The notes under the pieces are model-generated. The model saw only the letters and a program-made list of their open reading frames with translations. It had not been told where the DNA came from and ran no database searches. 64,000 nucleotides of DNA from Lapillicoccus jejuensis. Lineage in GTDB: Bacteria > Actinomycetota > Actinomycetes > Actinomycetales > Dermatophilaceae. Both the position numbers and the translations under genes were made by a program. Location of the stretch: NCBI RefSeq assembly GCF_006715055.1, contig NZ_VFMN01000001.1:4216001-4280000 (forward strand), in the 5' to 3' direction. Below, in pieces: positions 1 through 8,176 of this stretch (the first letter of the stretch is position 1; every line of letters starts with the position of its first letter).

Positions 1-235
1 CCCCGGTCGTGCCGGCCTGGGAGGCCGGGGGAACGGCGCCCACGCGGGCGACGGGGGCGGTGACCTGGTCGACGGTGTCGACCCAGGTGGCCGAGCCGGG
101 GCCGGTGGCCGTGGGCGCGCCGGCCGGAGCCGGGGCGGCCGCCGGGGCGGAGGTGGCGCCCGCGAGGGCGCCACCGGTGGTCAGCGCGAGCAGCGCGGCG
201 CCGGTCAGCAGCCGTCGGGACAGGTGGGTGCGCAC
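1..235 (-). CDS. Secreted protein, N-terminal part (runs off left edge)
   Basis: A minus-strand frame opens with GTG at 235-233 and stays open to the window edge. The first ~30 residues (MRTHLSRRLLTGAALLALTT then GGALAGATSA) form a signal peptide with an Arg-rich n-region and a Leu/Ala h-region. An Ala/Pro-rich linker and a stretch containing ATWVDTVDQV follow. Its start lies one base after the TGA of the upstream beta-helix gene (239-237), so translation is probably coupled and the two secreted proteins likely act together. The rest lies outside the window, so the family cannot be named. Confidence 0.7.
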   Translation of the reverse strand, partial: MRTHLSRRLLTGAALLALTTGGALAGATSAPAAAPAPAGAPTATGPGSATWVDTVDQVTAPVARVGAVPPASQAGTTG

Positions 236-236
236 G

Positions 237-1637
237 TCAGCAGCCGTTCAGGTCGGGCTGGGTGACGCCCGTCTTCGGGGCGGTCGGGGCGCCGTTCCAG
301 GTGTTGCCGGCGGAGCCGAAGTAGGCCGAGACCCGCTTGTTGACGCTGAAGCTGCGGAAGTCGTTGTGGGCGAAGGTGCCCTTGCCGATGCCGCCGGCGG
401 CCCAGTCGACCGCCGCGTTGCGCGAGACGTTGCAGGTCATGCTCGAGGACCACGAGCTGCTGTTGAGCGAGGGCTGGTCGAACCGGCCGTCCTGCATGCG
501 GATCGAGAAGCCGGCCGTGGTCGCGCCGTCGACGACGTTGTGGGTCCACGTGTTGCCCCAGGCGGACATCTGCTCGTTGAAGCCGATGTCGACCTTGCTG
601 GCGGTGTTGTTGGCGAAGAGGTTGAAGGACGCGTCCTGGTCGGTGGTGAAGGCGCGGCCGCCGACGGCGAGGTCGTGGACGACGTTGCCCGTGACGGCGT
701 TGTAGTCCGAGCCGTTGCCGAGGCGGATGCCCTCCTGCATGAAGTGCTTGACCGTCGAGGCGGCGACGTCGGCGATGTCGTTGCCGGAGATCACCGAACC
801 GGCGGAGTAGTTCGAGAGCCAGATGGCCGGGCCCGTGCCGCAGTGGATGCCCGAGAAGGTGTTGCCGGAGAAGACGCTGTAGGACAGGCCGCGGGCGAAG
901 ACGCCCTTGCCGGTCAGGGTCGAGCCGACGATCTGCACGTCGGTGGCCGGCACGACCGGCTTGCCGAGCATCGTCGAGAAGTAGGCGCCGAGGGTGCGCT
1001 GGGCCACCGGGTCGAACGCCGCGGAGCCGGGCACGTCGCGGCGGTCGAGGTAGTCGCCGTTGGCGATGGCCGCCGACTGCCACTGCTGGACCGCGTCGTA
1101 GTTCGCGCCGGAGACGCGGGCGCCGTTGACGATCGAGAGGTTGCGGAAGACGACGTGGCTGGCGGTGATCGTCAGCGTGCGGTCCTGGTCCGGGCCGAGG
1201 GCGCCGCAGGTCGGCATCGGCACGTCGGAGGTGAGGGTGACGCTCGCTCCCGCGGCGGGCTCGACGACGACCGGGTTGGCCAGCGTGCCGCCGAAGCGGA
1301 CGTCGAACGGGCCGGTGTAGGTGCCGGAGGCGAGGCGCAGGTGGTCGCCGGGCTTGGCCGCCTTGAGCGCCGCGACGAGGCCGTCGGTCGTGCTGACCGG
1401 GACGACGCGCAGGGGGGCCGTCGTGGGGTCGCCGTACCCCGGGGCGCCGGTGCGGGCCACCAGCGAGCTCGGGTCGGAGACGACCGGGCCGCCGCCGGCG
1501 GTGCCGGCCGCCTGGGCGGGCAGGGCGCCGAGGCCGAGGCCGGTGACCGCGAGGCCCAGGGTCAGGGCGAGCGCGCCGCGCACGGAGCGGCGGGTGGCGT
1601 CGGCGGGACGGAGGCGCGAAGGGGTGCAGGAGCGCAT
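237..1637 (-). CDS. Secreted right-handed parallel beta-helix protein
   Basis: 466 aa. Residues 1-44 are a signal peptide (Arg-rich start, long Ala/Leu core, cleavage near LPAQA-AGT). The rest has the repeating short-strand and Asn/Gly-rich turn pattern of parallel beta-helix proteins (for example GNTFSGIHCG, GNDIADVAAS, GNVVHDLAVG, NLFANNTASK), as in pectate-lyase-like and NosD-like folds. The opening motif with LKAAKPGDHLRLASGTYTG (about residues 90-110) is the usual first coil of such proteins. Several Cys residues are consistent with extracellular disulfides. Start: ATG with an AAGGA element 6 nt upstream. It may be a polysaccharide lyase or an adhesive surface protein; no catalytic site is clear enough to choose. 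Confidence 0.8.
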   Translation of the reverse strand: MRSCTPSRLRPADATRRSVRGALALTLGLAVTGLGLGALPAQAAGTAGGGPVVSDPSSLVARTGAPGYGDPTTAPLRVVPVSTTDGLVAALKAAKPGDHLRLASGTYTGPFDVRFGGTLANPVVVEPAAGASVTLTSDVPMPTCGALGPDQDRTLTITASHVVFRNLSIVNGARVSGANYDAVQQWQSAAIANGDYLDRRDVPGSAAFDPVAQRTLGAYFSTMLGKPVVPATDVQIVGSTLTGKGVFARGLSYSVFSGNTFSGIHCGTGPAIWLSNYSAGSVISGNDIADVAASTVKHFMQEGIRLGNGSDYNAVTGNVVHDLAVGGRAFTTDQDASFNLFANNTASKVDIGFNEQMSAWGNTWTHNVVDGATTAGFSIRMQDGRFDQPSLNSSSWSSSMTCNVSRNAAVDWAAGGIGKGTFAHNDFRSFSVNKRVSAYFGSAGNTWNGAPTAPKTGVTQPDLNGC

Positions 1638-1975
1638 GGGAGGTCCTTGGGAGGGAGGCGTCGCGGGTGGGGCCGTCGACGGCGGAGGAGGAGGGATCGC
1701 CGTCGGGTGGGCGCGCGGGGGCGACCGTCCGACGACGGGTACGGCGACGCGGGCGTCCTTCAGGGACGGGGACCGCGCGAGGTGGAGCAGCCGGCCCGTC
1801 GGGAGTGGGGAACCGTCGGGGTCGGTCGGTCACCGCGGTGGGGAGGCGGTGGACCTGTGTGGCGGCTTGGGAAGCCGTATGTGCAGATTAGCCCACAAAA
1901 CGGACATCACGCTACGGTCTCGGACCGGAAGTTTGTCGCGCTGGGGTCGTGTCGTCCCGCGATATTCTTCCGCGG
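1638..1975. other. Intergenic region upstream of the beta-helix gene
   Basis: There is no convincing gene in either strand of this 338-bp gap. Positions ~1880-1940 are clearly more AT-rich than the surroundings and include, on the minus strand, a TAATCT that could be a -10 for the beta-helix gene. That would give a 5' leader of about 240 nt, long for this genome. I see no riboswitch signature that I recognise in it. Confidence 0.4.
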
Positions 1976-2049
1976 TAGGGCGACTGGGGCTTGAACCCAG
2001 GACCGACGGATTATGAGTCCGCTGCTCTGACCGGCTGAGCTACCGCCCC
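1976..2049 (-). tRNA. tRNA with CAT anticodon (Met elongator or Ile2)
   Basis: A 74-nt cloverleaf reads on the minus strand: acceptor GGGGCGG with TCGCCCT (G-U at 1-72), D stem GCTC/GAGC, anticodon loop CTCATAA giving anticodon CAT, T arm CTGGG TTCAAGC CCCAG, and discriminator A. CCA is not encoded. The loop does not separate elongator tRNA-Met from tRNA-Ile2, whose C34 is modified to lysidine to read AUA. The missing initiator features (a C1-A72 mismatch and three G-C pairs in the anticodon stem) argue against initiator tRNA. Confidence 0.9.
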
Positions 2050-2089
2050 GCGGCCCGTGAGGGCCGGCGCGAGCCTACGCGACGGATGA

Positions 2090-4015
2090 TCAGCCGAAGC
2101 GGCGGGCGTCGGCCTCGGCCATCTCGGCTCGCTCCTCGTCGCGGATGCAGTGGAGCACCGCGTTGATGAGCGCGAGGTGGGTGAAGGCCTGCGGGAAGTT
2201 GCCCAGGTGCGAGCCGTCGTGCGGGTCGATCTCCTCGGCGAACAGCTCGAGCGGGCCGGAGAACGACAGGAGCCTGGCGCACAGCTCGCGGGCCCGGTCG
2301 ACCTCGCCGATCTCCGAGAGCGCCGAGACGAGCCAGAACGAGCAGATGGTGAAGGAGCCCTCCTCCCCCGTGAACCCGTCGTCGGTCTCCTCGGTGCGGT
2401 AGCGCAGCACGAAGCCGTCGACGGTCAGCTCGTCGGCGATCGCGAGCACCGTCGCGCGGATCCGCGGGTCGTCCGGCGGGAGGAAGCGCACGAGCGGCGC
2501 GAGGAGCAGCGACGCGTCGAGCGCGCTCGACCCGTAGGACTGGGTGAGGACACCGCGCGCGTCGAGGCCGTGCTCGAGGATATCGGCCTTGATCTCCTCG
2601 GCCGCCGCCTCCCAGCGGGCCGCCTCCCCCGGCTGCCCGATCATCGACGCGAGCCGCGCGCCGCGGTCGACCGCGACCCAGCACATGATCTTGCTGGAGA
2701 CGAAGTGCCGCGGCTCGCCGCGGACCTCCCAGATGCCGGCGTCCGGCTCGCGCCACGCCTTGAGCGCGGCCCCGACCTGGTTGGCGAGGATCGGCCAGAT
2801 CCGGCTGTCGAGGTGGTCGGCCGCGCGCGAGTGCAGGTAGACGCTGTCGAGCAGCGCGCCCCAGACGTCGTGCTGCTGCTGCGTGCTCGCGGCGTTGCCG
2901 ACCCGGACCGGGCGGCTGTTGGCGTAGCCCGGCAGGTGGTCGAGCTCGGACTCGGGCAGGTCCCGCTCGCCGCCGACGCCGTACATCACCTGCAGGTCGC
3001 TGTCCCGCTCGGCGATGTCGGCGATGAAGGAGAAGAAGTCGACGGCCTCCCAGTCGAACCCGAGCGAGTACATCGCCCACAGCGCGAAGCTCGCGTCGCG
3101 GATCCAGGTGTAGCGGTAGTCGTAGTTGCGCTCCCCGCCGAGGGTCTCGGGCAGCGACGTCGTCGCCGCGGCGGCGATCGCGCCGGTCGGCGAGTAGGTC
3201 AGCCCCTTGAGGGTGAGCGCGCTGCGCTGGAGCTGGCTGCGCCACGGGTGGTCGGGGAAGTGGCCGCGGGCCAGCCAGTGCTGCCAGTGGTGCGCGGTCC
3301 ACACCAGCCGACGGTAGGCGTCGGCGTAGTCCTCGGGCGGCTCCTTGCTCCCCCACGACAGCGCGACGAAGCGCTCGTCACCCTCGCGCAGCAGGGTCCG
3401 CGCGCTGGCCTGCCCGCCCTCGAAGCCGAGCCGCAGGTCGGTCGTCAGCGTCAGCTCGGGCATCCCCTCGACGGCCGCCGCGCACCGGGCCTGGTGGTAG
3501 ACGCCGTCGGTGTACTCCCAGTGCACCCGCTCGCGGCCGTAGTCGAGCACCGGCTCGCACTCGACGACCACCTGGACGTCGCCGGAGACGCAGCGGATGG
3601 TGCGCAGCAGCACGTGCTCGGCGTCGTAGTCGGTCGGCGTGCGCCGGTGGGTGTGAGACAGCTCGTGCTCGTGCCGCCACGGCCCGATGAGCAGGACGTC
3701 GCGCACGACGAGCCAACCGCTCGCCGTGCCCCAGCTCGTCTCGAGGATCATCGTGCCGGGCAGGTAGCGCCGGGCCGCGGGGACGAGCATGTCCGCCGGG
3801 GCGACGCGGAAGTGGCCGGCGTGGCCACCGAGCACGGCGCCGAAGACGCTCGGGCTGTCGAAGCGCGGCAGGCACATCCAGTCGACCGACCCTCCGGGCG
3901 CGACGAGCGCGGTCACCTCGCCGTCGCTGAGGAAGCCGTAGTCGGCGATGGGGACGGTGCGTGAGCTGCCGAGCGTCACCCCGTCGCGGCGGGGGCCGCG
4001 GCTACCGGGCGTCAT
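2090..4015 (-). CDS. Glycoside hydrolase family 15 (trehalase/glucoamylase-like)
   Basis: 641 aa. An N-terminal beta-sandwich-like part begins with the family-typical ADYGFLSDGE...DWMCLPRFDSPSVF. The (alpha/alpha)6 catalytic domain carries NYDYRYTWIRDAS at about 297-309, GIWE with a likely catalytic Glu at 430, the SKIMCWVAVDRG stretch (441-452), and a second acidic cluster GEEGSF at 550-555. Cytoplasmic actinobacterial GH15 enzymes of this length include trehalases, so hydrolysis of trehalose or short alpha-glucans is the likely role. ATG at 4015 follows a GGGAGAGGAT Shine-Dalgarno sequence. No signal peptide. It is divergent from gluABCD. Confidence 0.88.
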   Translation of the reverse strand: MTPGSRGPRRDGVTLGSSRTVPIADYGFLSDGEVTALVAPGGSVDWMCLPRFDSPSVFGAVLGGHAGHFRVAPADMLVPAARRYLPGTMILETSWGTASGWLVVRDVLLIGPWRHEHELSHTHRRTPTDYDAEHVLLRTIRCVSGDVQVVVECEPVLDYGRERVHWEYTDGVYHQARCAAAVEGMPELTLTTDLRLGFEGGQASARTLLREGDERFVALSWGSKEPPEDYADAYRRLVWTAHHWQHWLARGHFPDHPWRSQLQRSALTLKGLTYSPTGAIAAAATTSLPETLGGERNYDYRYTWIRDASFALWAMYSLGFDWEAVDFFSFIADIAERDSDLQVMYGVGGERDLPESELDHLPGYANSRPVRVGNAASTQQQHDVWGALLDSVYLHSRAADHLDSRIWPILANQVGAALKAWREPDAGIWEVRGEPRHFVSSKIMCWVAVDRGARLASMIGQPGEAARWEAAAEEIKADILEHGLDARGVLTQSYGSSALDASLLLAPLVRFLPPDDPRIRATVLAIADELTVDGFVLRYRTEETDDGFTGEEGSFTICSFWLVSALSEIGEVDRARELCARLLSFSGPLELFAEEIDPHDGSHLGNFPQAFTHLALINAVLHCIRDEERAEMAEADARRFG

Positions 4016-4131
4016 CCCCCGATCCTCTCCCAGCCGCGGCGGCGAGGCGGGGGCGCCACACCGCCTCGCGTACGGCGGCTCTCCGCCACGCCCGCAGGAC
4101 CAGGCTCGCCCTCGCGTCGGCCGCAGGACGG

Positions 4132-4150
4132 GCACCCAAAACCTGGGTGC
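4132..4150. promoter_or_regulatory. Inverted repeat upstream of gluA
   Basis: GCACCCA, 5-bp spacer, TGGGTGC is a perfect 7-bp dyad, 37 bp upstream of the gluA -10. It is a candidate operator for the importer operon or for the divergent GH15 gene. No cognate regulator is adjacent. Confidence 0.35.
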
Positions 4151-4186
4151 AACCTGACGGTGACCTGCCAGCAGCATGAGAACGGG

Positions 4187-4192
4187 TAGGTT
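4187..4192 (+). promoter_or_regulatory. -10 element of gluA, leaderless
   Basis: TAGGTT ends 6 nt before the gluA ATG (4199), so transcription probably starts at the initiation codon. No good -35 is visible. This is the first of about twenty such TANNNT elements in the window. Confidence 0.5.
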
Positions 4193-4198
4193 GCCCGC

Positions 4199-4975
4199 AT
4201 GGACGCGACCACCCCGACGACGCCCGGCGGCGACGAGCGCGCCGTGATGGTCGACATCCGCGGCGTCAACAAGCACTTCGGCGACCTGCACGTCCTCAAG
4301 GACGTCGACCTGCAGGTCGGCCGCGGCGAGGTCGTCGTCGTCCTCGGGCCGTCGGGCTCGGGCAAGTCGACGCTGTGCCGCACGGTCAACCGGCTCGAGA
4401 CCTTCGAGTCCGGGTCCATCACCATCGACGGGCAGGCGCTGCCCGAGGAGGGCAAGGCCCTCGCCCAGCTGCGCGCCGATGTGGGGATGGTCTTCCAAAG
4501 CTTCAACCTCTTCGCCCACAAGACGATCCTCGAGAACGTCACGCTCGGCCCCACGAAGGTGCGCGGGCGGGGCAAGGCCGACGCCGAGCGCCGCGCCACC
4601 GAGCTGCTCGAACGCGTCGGCGTGGGCGAGCAGGCCGGGAAGTACCCGGCGCAGCTGTCCGGTGGGCAGCAGCAGCGCGTGGCCATCGCCCGCTCGCTGG
4701 CCATGGAGCCCAAGGTCATGCTCTTCGACGAGCCCACCTCCGCACTCGACCCCGAGATGGTCGGCGAGGTCCTCGACGTCATGGACGAGCTCGCCCGCGG
4801 CGGCATGACGATGATCGTCGTCACCCACGAGATGGGCTTCGCGCGCCGCGCGGCCAACCGGGTCGTCTTCATGGCCGACGGGCAGATCGTCGAGACCGCC
4901 GAGCCCGAGGCCTTCTTCTCGGCGCCCCGCAGCGAGCGCGCCAAAGACTTCCTGGGCAAGATCCTGCCGCACTGA
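4199..4975 (+). CDS. gluA: Glutamate/amino-acid ABC transporter ATPase
   Basis: 258 aa polar-amino-acid importer ATPase. Walker [10 protein letters not shown] at 50-58, Q-loop in [10 protein letters not shown], signature LSGGQQQR at 153-160, Walker [12 protein letters not shown] at 174-184, and switch His in VTHEMGF. First gene of the order ATPase, binding lipoprotein, two permeases, which is that of the corynebacterial gluABCD glutamate uptake system. The substrate is inferred from this order and from similarity, so another acidic or polar amino acid is possible. It powers uptake from the inner face of the membrane. Confidence 0.92.
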   Translation: MDATTPTTPGGDERAVMVDIRGVNKHFGDLHVLKDVDLQVGRGEVVVVLGPSGSGKSTLCRTVNRLETFESGSITIDGQALPEEGKALAQLRADVGMVFQSFNLFAHKTILENVTLGPTKVRGRGKADAERRATELLERVGVGEQAGKYPAQLSGGQQQRVAIARSLAMEPKVMLFDEPTSALDPEMVGEVLDVMDELARGGMTMIVVTHEMGFARRAANRVVFMADGQIVETAEPEAFFSAPRSERAKDFLGKILPH

Positions 4976-5043
4976 ATCACTCACTCCCCGCACGAAACCG
5001 ACCGCACGAGAACCCGATACGAGTCCGACATGAGGAGCACACG

Positions 5044-5898
5044 ATGACGACGCGACGCACCCGAACGATGGGCGCCCTCGCCCTCACCACCGTCCTGGTC
5101 GCCGGGCTGGCCGCCTGCAGCGACAGCGCCGCGCCGAGCGGCGGGAGCGGCGGCACCGCCGGCGGTGGTGGCGGCGAGTTCAAGGTCGGCATCAAGTTCG
5201 ACCAGCCGGGCATCGGCCTCAAGCAGGGGTCGTCGTACGCCGGCCTCGACGTCGACGTCGCGACCTACGTCGCCAAGAAGCTGGGGTACGACGCGCCGAC
5301 CTTCGTCCAGGCGCCGTCGGCCCAGCGCGAGTCGCTCATCTCGACCGGCCAGGTCCAGATGGTCGTCGCCAGCTACTCGATCACCGACGCGCGCAAGCAG
5401 AAGGTGTCCTTCGCCGGCCCGTACTTCATCGCCGGCCAGGACCTGCTCGTGCGGTCCGACGACTCGGCGATCACCGGACCCGACGCGCTCGGCGGCAAGA
5501 CGCTGTGCTCGGTGACGGGCTCGACGTCGGCGCAGAAGATCAAGGACCAGTACCCCGACGTCCAGCTGCAGAACTTCGGCACCTACTCCGAGTGCGTCAC
5601 CGCCCTCGCGGCCGGGAGCATCGACGCGGTGACGACCGACAACACGATCCTCGCCGGCTTCGCCGCGCAGGACCAGTACAAGGGCAAGCTCAAGGTCGTG
5701 GGCAAGACCTTCAGCACCGAGAGGTACGGCATCGGCCTCAAGAAGGGCGACACCGCCCTGTGCACGAAGATCAACGAGGCGCTGACGACGATGGTCTCGG
5801 ACGGCACGTGGAAGAAGGCGGTCGACGACAACCTCGGCCCGGCCAACTTCCAGATCGACAGCGCCGTCAACCCGCCGAAGCCCGACGCCTGCTCCTGA
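5044..5898 (+). CDS. gluB: Glutamate-binding lipoprotein
   Basis: 284 aa. Signal peptide with lipobox GLAAC places the lipidated Cys at 25, followed by a Ser/Gly-rich linker. The solute-binding fold shows the family features GLDVDVATYVAKKLG, LISTGQVQMVVASYSIT and a late GTYSECVTALAAGSIDAVTTDN. ATG at 5044 has GAGGAG upstream. The protein sits on the outer face of the membrane and delivers substrate to GluCD. Two Cys in the second lobe (CSVTG and SECVT) could form a disulfide. Confidence 0.92.
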   Translation: MTTRRTRTMGALALTTVLVAGLAACSDSAAPSGGSGGTAGGGGGEFKVGIKFDQPGIGLKQGSSYAGLDVDVATYVAKKLGYDAPTFVQAPSAQRESLISTGQVQMVVASYSITDARKQKVSFAGPYFIAGQDLLVRSDDSAITGPDALGGKTLCSVTGSTSAQKIKDQYPDVQLQNFGTYSECVTALAAGSIDAVTTDNTILAGFAAQDQYKGKLKVVGKTFSTERYGIGLKKGDTALCTKINEALTTMVSDGTWKKAVDDNLGPANFQIDSAVNPPKPDACS

Positions 5899-5928
5899 GG
5901 TCGGGGCCGGACGAGGAGGCGCGGTCGC

Positions 5929-6591
5929 GTGATCGAGCTGCTGCAGAAGTACGACGTCCTGGGGGCGTTCGTCACGACCATCGAGCTGTCGGCCCTCGGG
6001 GCCGTCGGCGCGCTGGTCATTGGGACCGTCGTCGCCGTCATGCGGGTGTCCCCCGTGGCGACGCTGCGGCTGCTGGGGACGTCCTACGTCAACGTCTTCC
6101 GCAACACGCCCCTGACCCTGCTCGTCGTCTTCAGCGTGCTGGGGATGACCTACCTGCTGGGGCTGCAGCTCTCCCCCGACGTCGCGACCAACGCCTTCCG
6201 CTGGGCCGCCATCATGCTCGCGATCTACCACGCCGCCTTCGTCTGCGAGGCCATCCGCTCCGGGTTCAACACGGTGCCGGCCGGTCAGTCGGAGGCGGCG
6301 CGCTCGATCGGCCTGACCTTCGGCCAGGGCATGCGCGAGGTGATCCTGCCGCAGGCCTTCCGCGGGGCGGTCGCGCCGCTCGGCTCGACCCTCATCGCGC
6401 TCATCAAGAACTCCACCGTCGCCGCGGTCGTCGGCGTCAACGAGTCGGCCAACCTCATGAGCGTGATGATCGAGAACGAGACCGCCGGCATCGCCGTCTT
6501 CGCGATCTTCGCGGCCGGGTTCGTGATCCTCACCCTGCCGCTCGGGCTGTGGTTCACGAGCCTCTCGCGGCGGCTGGCGGTGCAGCGATGA
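5929..6591 (+). CDS. gluC: Glutamate ABC transporter permease
   Basis: 220 aa HisM-type permease with about five membrane segments. The ATPase-coupling EAA loop is visible as SEAARSIGLTFGQGMREVILPQAFRGAVAPLGS (about 124-156). GTG start at 5929 with GAGGAGGC upstream. Its TGA overlaps the ATG of gluD (ATGA), so the two subunits are translationally coupled and probably form a heterodimeric channel. Confidence 0.92.
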   Translation: MIELLQKYDVLGAFVTTIELSALGAVGALVIGTVVAVMRVSPVATLRLLGTSYVNVFRNTPLTLLVVFSVLGMTYLLGLQLSPDVATNAFRWAAIMLAIYHAAFVCEAIRSGFNTVPAGQSEAARSIGLTFGQGMREVILPQAFRGAVAPLGSTLIALIKNSTVAAVVGVNESANLMSVMIENETAGIAVFAIFAAGFVILTLPLGLWFTSLSRRLAVQR

Positions 6592-7508
6592 GCACCTCCG
6601 CGCTGTACGACGCCCCGGGCCCCCGGGCCCGGGCCCGGCACCGCCTGTTCTCGGCGCTGGGCATCCTCGTCTTCCTGGGCATCCTCTTCCTGGTCGTGCG
6701 CAAGCTCCAGTCCGCCGGCCAGCTGCAGGGCTACATGTGGCAGCCGTTCCTCGTCGACCGGGCCGTCTGGCGCGACTACCTGCTGCCGGGGCTCATCGGG
6801 ACCTTCAAGGCCGCGGCCATCTCGATCGTGCTGGCCGGCGTGCTCGGGCTGCTGCTCGGGGTCGGGCGGCTCTCGCGCGTCGCCCCGGTGCGCTGGGTGA
6901 GCAGCGTCGTCGTCGAGTTCTTCCGCTCGGTGCCGGTGCTCATCATGATGCTGGCCAGCTACGGCATCTACTCCCGCAGCGGGGTCGTCGCACCGGACAC
7001 CGCGCCGCTCGCCGGCGTGGTCACCGGCCTGACGCTCTACAACGGCTCGGTGATCGCCGAGCTGGTCCGCTCCGGCGTGCACTCGCTGCCCAAGGGCCAG
7101 CGCGAGGCCGGTGCGTCGATCGGCCTGAGCGAGGGCCAGACGCTGCGGATCGTCCTGCTCCCCCAGGCCCTCACGGCGATGCTCCCGGCCCTGGTCGGCC
7201 AGCTCGTCGTCGTGCTCAAGGACACCGCGCTGGGCTACCAGATCACCTACCAGGAGCTGCTCTTCTGGTCCAAGACGCTCGGGTCCGCCTTCGCCAACCC
7301 GGTGGCGGCGTACGTCGTCGCGGCGGTGATCTTCATCGTCGTCAACTACCTGCTCACCCTGCTGGCCGGTCGTCTCGAGCGGCGCCTGCGCTCGCGCGGC
7401 GGCCGGGGCGCCCCCGGTGCCCCGGCGTCCGCCGGCACCCCGGGGGCGGGGGCGGCGGGCACCCCCGCCGCGCAGCCCGCCACGCCGTCCGGAGCGGGCG
7501 TCGCCTGA
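6588..7508 (+). CDS. gluD: Glutamate ABC transporter permease
   Basis: 306 aa, second permease, longer than GluC. It has an N-terminal cytoplasmic stretch with an Ala/Pro/Arg run and a first helix (LGILVFLGILFLVV). The EAA loop is QREAGASIGLSEGQTLRIVLLPQALTAMLPAL. The C-terminal ~40 residues are Ala/Gly/Pro-rich and look disordered. Last gene of the importer operon; lsr2 follows with its own -10. Confidence 0.92.
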   Translation: MSTSALYDAPGPRARARHRLFSALGILVFLGILFLVVRKLQSAGQLQGYMWQPFLVDRAVWRDYLLPGLIGTFKAAAISIVLAGVLGLLLGVGRLSRVAPVRWVSSVVVEFFRSVPVLIMMLASYGIYSRSGVVAPDTAPLAGVVTGLTLYNGSVIAELVRSGVHSLPKGQREAGASIGLSEGQTLRIVLLPQALTAMLPALVGQLVVVLKDTALGYQITYQELLFWSKTLGSAFANPVAAYVVAAVIFIVVNYLLTLLAGRLERRLRSRGGRGAPGAPASAGTPGAGAAGTPAAQPATPSGAGVA

Positions 7509-7520
7509 CCCGCGAGTGCC

Positions 7521-7526
7521 TAGGCT
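7521..7526 (+). promoter_or_regulatory. -10 element of lsr2, leaderless
   Basis: TAGGCT with a 6-nt gap to the ATG at 7533, in the 24-bp gap after gluD. Confidence 0.5.
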
Positions 7527-7532
7527 GGGGGC

Positions 7533-7946
7533 ATGGCACGACGCGAAATCGTCACCCTCACCGACGACCTCGACGGCAGCGAGGGCGCGCACACGGTGAC
7601 CTTCTCGCTCGAGGGGACGACCTGGCAGGTCGACCTCGGCGAGCGCAACCGGGAGGCGCTGAAGAACGCCCTCAAGCCCTTCGTCGACGCGGCCCGCGAG
7701 GTCGCGTCGGGCACGGTGCGCGAGGTCGCCCCCCGGCCGGCGCGCACCGAGCTCGGTGAGGCCCCGGACCACTCCCCCGACCTCGCCGGCTGGGCCAGCG
7801 CGAAGCGGACCAGCGTGCCGGCGCGCGGCGAGAGCCGCGCCCGCCTCATCCGCGCCTGGTCGGCCGAGCAGGGCCACCCGCTGCCGTCGCGCGGGCGCAT
7901 CCCGCGCGAGGTCGTCGCGGCGTACGACGCCGCCACCCGCGGCTGA
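7533..7946 (+). CDS. lsr2: Lsr2 family nucleoid-associated protein
   Basis: 137 aa. The N-terminal dimerisation domain starts MARREIVTLTDDLDGS and carries TVTFSLEGTTWQVDL. A linker and the C-terminal DNA-binding helices follow, with the AT-hook-like SRGRIPREVVAAYDA (about 117-131), which in Lsr2 places an RGR tripeptide in the minor groove of AT-rich DNA. Lsr2 is the actinobacterial H-NS counterpart, bridging DNA and silencing AT-rich, often acquired genes. The few AT-rich islands in this window are natural candidate targets. Confidence 0.93.
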   Translation: MARREIVTLTDDLDGSEGAHTVTFSLEGTTWQVDLGERNREALKNALKPFVDAAREVASGTVREVAPRPARTELGEAPDHSPDLAGWASAKRTSVPARGESRARLIRAWSAEQGHPLPSRGRIPREVVAAYDAATRG

Positions 7947-7955
7947 GCCCTCGTC

Positions 7956-7987
7956 GCAGCAGACAGCACGAGCAGCAGACAGCACGA
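7956..7987. repeat. Perfect 16-bp tandem duplication
   Basis: GCAGCAGACAGCACGA occurs twice back to back (7956-7971 and 7972-7987) just after the lsr2 stop and immediately before the hairpin at 7989. A recent slippage duplication is the simplest explanation. Confidence 0.85.
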
Positions 7988-7988
7988 A

Positions 7989-8013
7989 GGGCCCAGGTCG
8001 ACGACCTGGGCCC
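7989..8013. terminator. Hairpin between lsr2 and tRNA-Asn
   Basis: GGGCCCAGGTCG and its exact complement CGACCTGGGCCC are separated by a single A. In RNA this would be a roughly 10-bp GC-rich stem with a short loop. It sits between convergent genes and has no U-tract on either side, so it is best read as a bidirectional, possibly Rho-assisted terminator or an end-protecting stem. Confidence 0.5.
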
Positions 8014-8018
8014 TGCTG

Positions 8019-8091
8019 CTCCCCCGGTTGGACTCGAACCAACAACCTGCCGATTAACAGTCGGCTGCTCTGCCAATTGAGCTACAGGGGA
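8019..8091 (-). tRNA. tRNA-Asn (GTT)
   Basis: A 73-nt cloverleaf: acceptor TCCCCTG/CGGGGGA, D stem GCTC/GAGC, anticodon loop CTGTTAA giving GTT, T arm GTTGG TTCGAGT CCAAC, discriminator G. CCA is not encoded. Confidence 0.95.
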
Positions 8092-8176
8092 ATGCGGTTC
8101 GCGCGGCCGCGAGGGGCCGCGCGTGCCGGGCAACAGTAGCAAAGGTGACGGGCCCGAGAGAAAACGGGCCCCCGGG

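Noticed and set aside
9-1994. Long plus-strand frames opposite the beta-helix gene
   Set aside because: Composition-driven shadow: Gly/Val/Arg/Ala-rich sequence without domains. The minus-strand frame has a signal peptide and a beta-helix pattern.
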